Shown here one piece after another: positions 57,759 to 64,000 of a stretch of 64,000 bases of DNA; within the stretch, counting starts at the first letter, position 1; every line of letters begins with the position of its first letter. Source of the stretch: Luteimonas sp. MC1825 (GTDB taxonomy: Bacteria > Pseudomonadota > Gammaproteobacteria > Xanthomonadales > Xanthomonadaceae); contig NZ_CP061714.1 in NCBI RefSeq assembly GCF_014764385.1, positions 1,054,001 to 1,118,000 of the forward strand, in the 5' to 3' direction. A program made the translations under genes and the position numbers. The notes below the pieces were generated by a model that was not told where the DNA came from, did no database searches, and worked only from the letters and a program-made list of their open reading frames with translations.

Positions 57759-58613
57759 ATGTCAGCACGCATCCCGTCCCGCGCCGTCCAGGGCAAACTT
57801 TCGCCCCTTCCACGCATCCGCAACATCATTGCCGTGGGTTCCGGCAAGGGTGGCGTGGGGAAATCCACGACCGCCGTGAACCTGGCGCTGGCCCTGGCCG
57901 CCACAGGCGTCCGGGTGGGCATCCTCGACGCCGACGTCTACGGCCCCAGCGTCCCGGCCATGCTGGGGTTGTCGGGCCGGCCCGACAGCCCGGACGGCAA
58001 GTCGATCATGCCGATGCGCGCGCACGGGGTGGAGGCGATGTCGATCGGCCTGCTGGTCGACCAGGACACGCCGATGATCTGGCGTGGACCGATGGCGACC
58101 TCGGCCTTGACCCAGCTGCTTGGCGACACACTGTGGGGCGGCGAGGATGGGCTGGACTACCTGGTGGTGGACCTGCCGCCCGGCACCGGCGACATCCAGC
58201 TCACCCTGGCGCAGAAGATCCCGGTGGCCGGCGCGGTCATCGTCACCACGCCCCAGGACATGGCCACGCTCGATGCGCGCAAGGCGCTGAAGATGTTCGA
58301 GAAGGTCGAGGTCGCCGTGCTGGGCCTGGTCGAGAACATGGCCGTCCACGTGTGCACGAATTGCGGCCACGCCGAACACCTGTTCGGCCAGGGCGGCGGC
58401 AGTCGCATGGCGGAGCAGTACGGGGTGCCGCTGCTGGGCTCGCTGCCGCTGGAGCTCGCGATCCGCGAGCAGGGCGATGCCGGCGTGCCGGTCGTGGTGT
58501 CCGCTCCGGATTCGCCCGCGGCCGAAGCCTATCGCCAGCTGGCCCGCAACCTGGTCGCCGAGCTCGACAAGCGCCCGCGCGCGCCGAGCGCGATTTCCGC
58601 CTCGCTGATCTGA
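57759..58613 (+). CDS. apbC: Iron-sulfur cluster carrier ATPase (Mrp/ApbC family)
   Basis: The 284-residue MinD/Mrp-type ATPase has the deviant Walker A GSGKGGVGKST (27-37), DADVYGPS as the switch region, and DLPPGTGDIQLT as Walker B. CTNCGH near residue 200 gives the CxxC that holds a bridging Fe-S cluster in a dimer. Such proteins deliver clusters to apo-enzymes. It lacks the N-terminal DUF59 domain of longer relatives. dcd follows after 12 bases. Confidence 0.93.
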   Translation: MSARIPSRAVQGKLSPLPRIRNIIAVGSGKGGVGKSTTAVNLALALAATGVRVGILDADVYGPSVPAMLGLSGRPDSPDGKSIMPMRAHGVEAMSIGLLVDQDTPMIWRGPMATSALTQLLGDTLWGGEDGLDYLVVDLPPGTGDIQLTLAQKIPVAGAVIVTTPQDMATLDARKALKMFEKVEVAVLGLVENMAVHVCTNCGHAEHLFGQGGGSRMAEQYGVPLLGSLPLELAIREQGDAGVPVVVSAPDSPAAEAYRQLARNLVAELDKRPRAPSAISASLI

Positions 58614-58625
58614 CCGGAACCCCGA

Positions 58626-59204
58626 ATGAGCATCAAGTCCGACCGCTGGATCCGCCGCATGTCCGAAACGCCCGGTGGCATGATCGAGCCCTTCGAGCCC
58701 GGCCAGGTCAAGCACGCCGGCAACGGCGAGCGCATCGTCAGCTACGGCACCTCGAGCTACGGCTACGACGTGCGCTGCTCGCGCGAGTTCAAGGTGTTCA
58801 CCAACATCAACTCGACGATCGTCGACCCCAAGCGCTTCGACCCGAAGAGCTTCGTGGACATCGAGGCCGACGAATGCATCATCCCGCCGAATTCGTTCGC
58901 GCTGGCGCGCACGGTGGAGTACTTCCGCATCCCGCGTGACACGCTGGTCGTATGCCTGGGCAAGAGCACGTATGCGCGCTGCGGGATCATCGTCAACGTC
59001 ACGCCGCTGGAGCCCGAGTGGGAAGGCCACGTGACGCTGGAGTTCAGCAACACCACGCCGCTGCCGGCGCGCATCTATGCCAACGAAGGCGTGGCGCAGA
59101 TGCTGTTCTTCCAGTCGTCGGCCGACGACATCTGCGAGACGTCCTACAAGGACCGCGGTGGCAAGTACCAGGGCCAGACCGGGGTCACCCTGCCGCGCAC
59201 CTGA
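58626..59204 (+). CDS. dcd: dCTP deaminase
   Basis: The 192-residue enzyme makes dUTP from dCTP for thymidylate synthesis. [12 protein letters not shown] and [56 protein letters not shown] include the catalytic Glu region ([10 protein letters not shown]). The terminal [14 protein letters not shown] is typical. Its length equals the E. coli enzyme. It is co-directional with mrp, which has no known functional link to it. Confidence 0.97.
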   Translation: MSIKSDRWIRRMSETPGGMIEPFEPGQVKHAGNGERIVSYGTSSYGYDVRCSREFKVFTNINSTIVDPKRFDPKSFVDIEADECIIPPNSFALARTVEYFRIPRDTLVVCLGKSTYARCGIIVNVTPLEPEWEGHVTLEFSNTTPLPARIYANEGVAQMLFFQSSADDICETSYKDRGGKYQGQTGVTLPRT

Positions 59205-59210
59205 GGCGGT

Positions 59211-59645
59211 TCAGTCCAGCAGCGAGTGGCGCAGCACCGAAATGCAGTCCACCAGCGTTTCCGGAGCGTAGGGCCGCGCGGCCACGCGCCCCCAGACCGG
59301 CGCCGGCCAGGCCGGATCCTGTTCGAAACGCGCGATCACGTGCACGTGCAGCTGCGGCACCAGGTTGCCGAGCGCGGCGACGTTGAGCTTGTGCGGCCGG
59401 TATTCGGCGAGCAGCAGCTGCTCGCAGCGCGCGACTTCCTCGCCCAGTTGCGCGCGCTGCTCCGGCGACAGGTCGACCAGTTCCCGGGCCTCGGGCACCC
59501 GCGGCACCAGCACCAGCCACGGGTAGTTGCTGTCGTCCATCAGGCGCAGGTCGCACAGGGCGAGCGTGGCCAGCGGATGGGTGTCGGCGGCCAGCTGCGG
59601 GTGCAGGGCGTAGGGCTCGGGCTGGTGCTGTTTGCGCTTGGACAT
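59211..59645 (-). CDS. HIT-family protein
   Basis: The 144-residue protein has the HIT-type core ALGNLVPQLHVHVIAR near residue 95, with the catalytic His-x-His pair and a third His-like position as Val, unlike the full HxHxH motif. DSNYPWLVLVPRV and KLNVAALGN are also typical. HIT proteins hydrolyse nucleotide phosphoramidates or dinucleoside polyphosphates. The substrate is unknown. GGAGGA precedes the start by about 8 bases, and the gene follows the dienelactone-hydrolase-like gene. Confidence 0.88.
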   Translation of the reverse strand: MSKRKQHQPEPYALHPQLAADTHPLATLALCDLRLMDDSNYPWLVLVPRVPEARELVDLSPEQRAQLGEEVARCEQLLLAEYRPHKLNVAALGNLVPQLHVHVIARFEQDPAWPAPVWGRVAARPYAPETLVDCISVLRHSLLD

Positions 59646-59661
59646 GGGGGAGTCCTCCGGA

Positions 59662-60381
59662 TCAGGGTGGCGGCGCGGCGCCTGCCGGGGCACCGCAGGC
59701 GCGGTGCAGGAAGTCGAGCGTGCGCTCGTGCGCCAGGCGGGCGCTCGCCGCGTCGTGGTGCAGCGGGTCGACGTCGCGGTTGAAGCCGTGGCCGGCATCG
59801 TAGACATGCAGTTCGGCGGCGGGCTGCGCGCGCCGGTGCGCCTCGACGTCGGCTGGCGGGATGCTGTGGTCGCGCCCGCCGAAGTGGAACAGCATCGGCG
59901 CACGCATCGGCTCGTCCAGGAATTGCACCGTGCGCGCGCCGTAGTAGCTCACCGCGGGCAGGCCGAGGCGGGTGTTGGCGAGCCAGGCCACGCTCCCGCC
60001 CCAGCAGAATCCGACCACGGCGACGCAGGCCGGCGCCCCGGGTGACGCCTCGGCCAGCAGCGTGCGCAGCTGCGCCGCCGCCGCGGCCACGATCGCCACC
60101 GCGCGCTCGAAGCCCAGTGCCGACGCCAGCGCGCGGCCGCCCTCGAAGCCCGCCTCGTCGTAGGCGAGCTGGGCGTCGCGTTCCACCGGATCGAACAGCG
60201 CCGGTGCCAGCGCCAGCAGGCCGTCGCGGGCATAGCGGTCGGTGACCGCGCGCATGTGGGCATTGACCCCGAAGATTTCCTGGACCACCACCAGGCCGCA
60301 GCGCGGGGTCGCATCGGGCCTGGCGAGCCACGTGCCCACCTCGCCGATTCCCGGAACCTCAAGCGTGCCGCGCGTGCCCAT
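59662..60381 (-). CDS. Dienelactone hydrolase family protein
   Basis: The 239-residue alpha/beta-hydrolase shows the DLH-type triad: Cys in [11 protein letters not shown], Asp in FGGRDHSIP and His in [30 protein letters not shown] is the family's N-terminal block. Relatives open dienelactones in chlorocatechol breakdown, but most are generic esterases. Nothing in the neighbourhood points to aromatic catabolism. AGGAGA marks the start at 60381. Confidence 0.92.
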   Translation of the reverse strand: MGTRGTLEVPGIGEVGTWLARPDATPRCGLVVVQEIFGVNAHMRAVTDRYARDGLLALAPALFDPVERDAQLAYDEAGFEGGRALASALGFERAVAIVAAAAAQLRTLLAEASPGAPACVAVVGFCWGGSVAWLANTRLGLPAVSYYGARTVQFLDEPMRAPMLFHFGGRDHSIPPADVEAHRRAQPAAELHVYDAGHGFNRDVDPLHHDAASARLAHERTLDFLHRACGAPAGAAPPP

Positions 60382-60439
60382 GGCGGGTCTCCTGGTCGGG
60401 CCGGCTGCTCCGGTCCTCGGGTCGAGTCTAGCCCCCCGG

Positions 60440-60445
60440 TATACT
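60440..60445 (+). promoter_or_regulatory. Candidate -10 box for rimO
   Basis: TATACT lies in GGTATACTCGCGG. Transcription would begin near 60452, about 60 bases before ATG 60512. No clear -35 is seen. Confidence 0.5.
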
Positions 60446-60511
60446 CGCGGCGCGAAATCCATCCCCCCGGGCCTGCCGTTGCGCGGCCCCCCAGCGAGCC
60501 TCCCCCAGCGC

Positions 60512-61918
60512 ATGTCCCAGCCCTCCCCCGCACCAGCCAGCCCGCGCGTCGGATTCGTCAGCCTCGGCTGCCCCAAGGCCCTTGTCGATTCCGAGCGCAT
60601 CCTCACCCAGCTGCGGGTGGAGGGCTACGAGCTCGTGCCCAGCTACGACGACGCCGACGTGGTGGTGGTCAACACCTGCGGCTTCATCGATTCCGCGGTG
60701 GCCGAGTCGCTGGACGCGATCGGCGAGGCCATGGCCGAGAACGGCAAGGTGATCGTGACCGGCTGCCTCGGCAAGCGCGCGGAGCTGATCCGCGAGGCGC
60801 ATCCGGGCGTGCTGTCGATCAGCGGCCCGCAGGACTACGCCAGCGTGATGTCGGCGGTGTACGCGGCGCTGCCGCCGCGCCGCGATCCATTCCTCGACCT
60901 CGTGCCGCGCCAGCGCCTCGGTGCGGAGGACTACGCATCCGGCGTGAAGCTCACGCCGCGGCACTACGCCTACCTGAAGATTTCCGAGGGCTGCAACCAC
61001 CGCTGCAGCTTCTGCATCATCCCGTCGATGCGCGGCGACCTGGTGTCGCGCCCGGTCGACGACGTGCTGCGCGAGGCCGAGCGCCTGGTTGCCGGCGGCG
61101 TGCGCGAGTTGCTGGTGGTGTCGCAGGACACCTCGGCCTACGGCGTCGACCTGCGCTATGCCGAGCGCACGTGGCGCGGCAAGGCGTACCAGACGCGCAT
61201 GAAGGCGCTGTGCGAAGGCCTCTCGGAGCTCGACGCCTGGGTGCGCCTGCATTACGTCTACCCGTACCCGCACGTCGACGACATCATCGAACTCATGGTG
61301 CAGGCGCGCGCCGACGGCCAGCCGCGGCTGCTGCCCTACCTCGACATCCCGTTCCAGCACGCCAGTCCGCGCATCCTGAAGCTGATGAAGCGGCCCGGCG
61401 CGGTCGAGCGCACGCTCGAGCGCGTGCAGGCGTGGCGCGCCGCCTGTCCGGAGCTCACCGTGCGCTCGACCTTCATCGTCGGCTTCCCGGGCGAGACCGA
61501 TGCGGAGTTCGAGGCGCTGCTCGACTTCCTCGACGAGGCGCAGCTCGACCGGGTCGGCGCATTCGCCTATTCGCCGGTGGATGGCGCGGCGGCCAACGCG
61601 CTTCCGGACCCGGTGCCTGACGAGGTGAAGGAAGAGCGCCTGGCGCGTTTCATGGCGCGCCAGGCGGACATCTCCGCCGCGCGCCTGGAGGCCAAGGTCG
61701 GCAGCGTGCAGCGCTGCATCGTGGATGCCATCGACGGCGAACTCGCCATCGCGCGCTCGATGGCCGACGCCCCCGAGATCGACGGCCTGGTGCAGGTGCA
61801 GGACGGGCGCGAAGCGGGCCTGCGCCCCGGCGAGTTCGTCGACGTGCGCATCATGGGCAGCGACGAGCACGACCTCTACGGCGAGGTCGACTACGGCTCC
61901 ACGCTCTACGTCGGATAG
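60512..61918 (+). CDS. rimO: Ribosomal protein S12 methylthiotransferase
   Basis: The 468-residue radical-SAM enzyme methylthiolates an Asp of ribosomal protein S12. The UPF0004 domain (about 10-120) holds three cluster-binding Cys (GCPK, NTCGF, GCLGKR). The radical-SAM motif CNHRCSFC lies near residue 162, with [12 protein letters not shown] following. A TRAM domain ends the protein ([20 protein letters not shown]). Its 3' end overlaps greB by 13 bases on the opposite strand. Confidence 0.96.
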   Translation: MSQPSPAPASPRVGFVSLGCPKALVDSERILTQLRVEGYELVPSYDDADVVVVNTCGFIDSAVAESLDAIGEAMAENGKVIVTGCLGKRAELIREAHPGVLSISGPQDYASVMSAVYAALPPRRDPFLDLVPRQRLGAEDYASGVKLTPRHYAYLKISEGCNHRCSFCIIPSMRGDLVSRPVDDVLREAERLVAGGVRELLVVSQDTSAYGVDLRYAERTWRGKAYQTRMKALCEGLSELDAWVRLHYVYPYPHVDDIIELMVQARADGQPRLLPYLDIPFQHASPRILKLMKRPGAVERTLERVQAWRAACPELTVRSTFIVGFPGETDAEFEALLDFLDEAQLDRVGAFAYSPVDGAAANALPDPVPDEVKEERLARFMARQADISAARLEAKVGSVQRCIVDAIDGELAIARSMADAPEIDGLVQVQDGREAGLRPGEFVDVRIMGSDEHDLYGEVDYGSTLYVG

Positions 61919-62409
61919 TCGACCGCGAGTACCGCGAACCGGCGCGCGCCGGTCGGGAGCTGCGCTTCGAATGCGTCGTCGACGCGCTTGCGCAGCAGCG
62001 CCCGCGCCAACGGTGCGTCGATGCTGATCCAGCCGAGCGTCGCGTCGATCTCGTCGGGGCCGACGATGCGGTAGCGGTGGACCTCGCCGGACGCGATGTC
62101 CTCGATCTCGACGCTCGCGCCGAAGAACACCGCGCCGGCGTCGGACGGGACGGTGTCGATGACGCGCAGGACCTCGAGGCGCTTCGACAGGTAGCGCACG
62201 CGGCGGTCGATCTCGCCGAGCTGCTTCTTGCGGTAGTGGTACTCGGCGTTTTCCGAGCGGTCACCCTCGGCGGCCGCGGCGCTCAGCGCGCGCACCACCT
62301 CGGGCCGGCGCACGCGCCAGAGATCATCCAGCTCGGCCTTCAGGCGCGCGTGGCCGGCGGGCGTGACCAGGGCGGTGCTTGCCTCCTGCGGCGGTCGCCA
62401 GCGGCCCAT
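61906..62409 (-). CDS. greB: Transcription elongation factor GreB
   Basis: The 167-residue protein has the N-terminal coiled coil with its acidic tip ([35 protein letters not shown]) and a C-terminal FKBP-like domain. It stimulates RNA-cleavage by backtracked RNA polymerase. The YHYRKKQ...[11 protein letters not shown] pattern is that of GreB, not GreA. The gene starts 5 bases after the lipoprotein gene ends on the same strand. Confidence 0.94.
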   Translation of the reverse strand: MGRWRPPQEASTALVTPAGHARLKAELDDLWRVRRPEVVRALSAAAAEGDRSENAEYHYRKKQLGEIDRRVRYLSKRLEVLRVIDTVPSDAGAVFFGASVEIEDIASGEVHRYRIVGPDEIDATLGWISIDAPLARALLRKRVDDAFEAQLPTGARRFAVLAVDYPT

Positions 62410-62414
62410 GCGCG

Positions 62415-62918
62415 TCAGCGCTTGCCGGTGGCGGCGCCGCGGCGCAGCGCCACGCCGCCGTCCTGGGGCGCGAGTTCGTCATGCGAGGGCAGGGCGAAGC
62501 GGTGGTCCGGCTCGTCCTTGGCGTCGGGGTCGAGCAGCACGAGGCCGCTGCCCGGCTCCAGTGACCAGCTGCCGACGCTCTCCACACCTGCCGAGCTGAG
62601 CGCGTAACGGCCATCCGGCTCGATCGCCAGCTGCGTGCCAGGCGCACGGAACACGCCCGAAAACGCGCGTGCATCGAAACGCGTGCCGGCCCCGGCCGGC
62701 GAGGTGTGGTCGGCCACCACCACGGCGTCGGTGCCGGGTACGTTGGCCGCGGCCGGAATGGCTGCCGTCGGCGCCACGCCCGGACGCATGGCGCCCGCAG
62801 CGCGCGAGGCCTGCGGCACCGGCACCGGATCGGGATCCGGCGCCGGCCGGCAGCCGACGGTGGCCAGGGCGGCACCGAGCAGGAGGGCCGCGGGGGCGGT
62901 GTGGCGCATGGCATGCAT
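62415..62918 (-). CDS. Hypothetical lipoprotein
   Basis: The 167-residue protein has a lipoprotein signal ending [11 protein letters not shown] Pro/Ala-rich stretch and a small beta-rich domain follow ([23 protein letters not shown] and [22 protein letters not shown]). I do not recognise the family. ATG 62918 and ATG 62909 are both possible starts; neither has a clear ribosome site. It lies between the HerA-like gene and greB on the same strand. Confidence 0.75.
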   Translation of the reverse strand: MHAMRHTAPAALLLGAALATVGCRPAPDPDPVPVPQASRAAGAMRPGVAPTAAIPAAANVPGTDAVVVADHTSPAGAGTRFDARAFSGVFRAPGTQLAIEPDGRYALSSAGVESVGSWSLEPGSGLVLLDPDAKDEPDHRFALPSHDELAPQDGGVALRRGAATGKR

Positions 62919-62961
62919 CCGGGTGAGGGGTCGGGCGCAGTGTCGCCCGTCGTCCGTGGTC

Positions 62962-62983
62962 GCGGCGTGGTGCCCCACGCCGC
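62962..62983. terminator. Stem-loop downstream of the HerA-like gene
   Basis: GCGGCGTGG pairs perfectly over 9 bp with CCACGCCGC across a TGCC loop. No T-run follows on either strand, so termination is uncertain. Confidence 0.4.
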
Positions 62984-63000
62984 CGAAAGTCGGCCCGAGC

Positions 63001-64000
63001 TCAGCGCTTGCCGGTGATCCCGCCGAAGATGCCGCGCAGGATCTGCCGCCCGATCTGGTTGCCCACGGTGCGCGCGGTCTGCTTGGCCATGGTCTCCACC
63101 ATGCCCTGGCGCCGCTTGGTGCCGAACAGTGCGTCCTTCACCGACTGGCCGAAGCCGCCGCCTGCGGCGTCGTCCTCGGTCGTGGTGCGCGCCTTGGGCG
63201 CCTGTGCGGCTTCCAGCGTTGCCGCCGCCTTGGCCGCCAGCATCTCGAACGCGGATTCGCGGTCCACCGTGGTGTCGTACTTGCCGCCGACCGGGCTGGC
63301 CGCGCGCACGCGCGCGCGCTCGGCCTCGGTGATCGCGCCCATGCGGCAGCGCGGTGGCGCGATCAGGGTCTGCTCCACCGGCATCGGCGCACCCTTGCCC
63401 TGCAGGGTGGAGACCAGCGCCTCACCGGTGCCGAGCTGGGCGATGACCTTGGCCACGTCGAGCGCGGGGTTGGCCACGAAGGTCTCGGCCGCGGTGCGCA
63501 CCGCCTTCTGGTCGCGCGGAGTGAAGGCGCGCAGGGCGTGCTGCACGCGGTTGCCGAGCTGGCCGAGGATCTCGTCGGGCACGTCATCGGGGAACTGCGA
63601 GCAGAAGTAGATGCCCACGCCCTTGGAGCGGATGATCCGCACCACCTGCTCGACACGCTGGCGCAGCGCCGGCGGCGCGTCCTTGAACAGCAGGTGCGCC
63701 TCGTCGAACACAAATACCAGCTTCGGCTTGTCCAGGTCGCCGACCTCGGGCAGGTTCTCGAACAGCTCCGACAGCAGCCACAGCAGGAACGTCGCGTACA
63801 GGCGCGGCTTCAGCACCAGCTGGTCGGCGGCGAGGATGCCGATCACGCCGCGGCCATCGGGCGTGGTGCGCATCAGGTCCGCCAGTTCAAGCGCCGGCTC
63901 GCCAAAGAACTGGTTGCCGCCTTCCTGTTCCAGGCGCAGCAGCGCGCGCTGGATGGCGCCGATCGACGGCGCGCTGACCAGGCCGTAGGACGTGGAGATG
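63001..64000 (-). CDS. HerA-like helicase / DUF853 ATPase, C-terminal part (runs off right edge)
   Basis: The visible 333 residues include Walker B LVFVFDEAHLLF, GVIGILAADQLVLKPRLYATFLLWLLSEL and FTPRDQKAVRTAAETF. These fit the DUF853/YjgR group of HerA-type ATPases. The tail is Gly-rich and ends TGKR. The Walker A region lies beyond the window. The role is unclear; relatives are conserved, DNA-translocase-like proteins. A stem-loop at 62962-62983 follows the stop. Confidence 0.9.
   Translation of the reverse strand, partial: ISTSYGLVSAPSIGAIQRALLRLEQEGGNQFFGEPALELADLMRTTPDGRGVIGILAADQLVLKPRLYATFLLWLLSELFENLPEVGDLDKPKLVFVFDEAHLLFKDAPPALRQRVEQVVRIIRSKGVGIYFCSQFPDDVPDEILGQLGNRVQHALRAFTPRDQKAVRTAAETFVANPALDVAKVIAQLGTGEALVSTLQGKGAPMPVEQTLIAPPRCRMGAITEAERARVRAASPVGGKYDTTVDRESAFEMLAAKAAATLEAAQAPKARTTTEDDAAGGGFGQSVKDALFGTKRRQGMVETMAKQTARTVGNQIGRQILRGIFGGITGKR

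Overview
The window is GC-rich, densely coded chromosomal DNA of a gammaproteobacterium, most likely Xanthomonadaceae/Lysobacteraceae (Lysobacter- or Luteimonas-like). The reasons are the gene orders (pcnB-folK-panB-panC-panD-pgi, gcvR-bcp, dapA-bamC-like), the short RnfB beside metG, the large TonB-dependent receptor ending in Phe, and frequent GTG/TTG starts. This is inferred from gene content, not from a marker comparison.

Positions 1 to about 28,700 hold most of an exosortase-A (XrtA/EpsH1)-type exopolysaccharide locus. On the minus strand at the left are a partial asparagine-synthase-type amidotransferase, a membrane J-domain protein and a polysaccharide deacetylase. Divergent from them is an unusual 913-residue beta-helix/membrane/deacetylase-like fusion, followed by a Gfo/Idh/MocA oxidoreductase and an SDR epimerase. 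The middle holds five glycosyltransferase-type proteins, a flippase, an O-antigen-ligase-type protein and a methyltransferase. A tightly coupled cassette at 16,007-23,559 encodes an acyl carrier protein, an acyl-CoA ligase-type enzyme, an NAD-synthase-like amide ligase, two GNAT-type acyltransferases, a glycosyltransferase and a fold-III PLP decarboxylase. On the minus strand at 23,581-28,645 lie a hexapeptide acyltransferase, an outer-membrane beta-barrel protein, a CpsD-like ATPase with a broken Walker A motif, a Wzz-type chain-length protein and a Wza-type export lipoprotein. Together they can build, modify, polymerise and export a polysaccharide. No exosortase or PEP-CTERM substrate gene is inside the window; they may lie to the left.

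Positions 28,700 to 64,000 are mostly housekeeping: thiD with a hydrolase, a SulP transporter, a PIN-PhoH protein, bcp, gcvR, dapA, a BamC-like lipoprotein, fdxA, tRNA-Glu(CUC), pcnB-folK-panBCD-pgi, queG, nnr-tsaE-amiC-mutL, two envelope proteins, rnfB, metG, a TonB-dependent receptor, a DUF2147 protein, mrp/apbC, dcd, a HIT protein, a dienelactone-hydrolase-like protein, rimO, greB, a lipoprotein and a HerA-like (DUF853) ATPase cut by the right edge.

No gene-free stretch exceeds 300 bases. The longest are 56,999-57,256 (promoter region of the TonB receptor plus a terminator), 12,052-12,267 (divergent promoter region with an inverted repeat) and 34,780-34,974 (gcvR/dapA divergent region). 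I saw no CRISPR array, insertion sequence, rRNA gene or prophage. The most interesting signals are a 17-base element shared by two promoters of the polysaccharide locus, the acyl/amide cassette, the beta-helix/deacetylase fusion, the P-loop-less CpsD homologue, and two predicted leaderless promoters.
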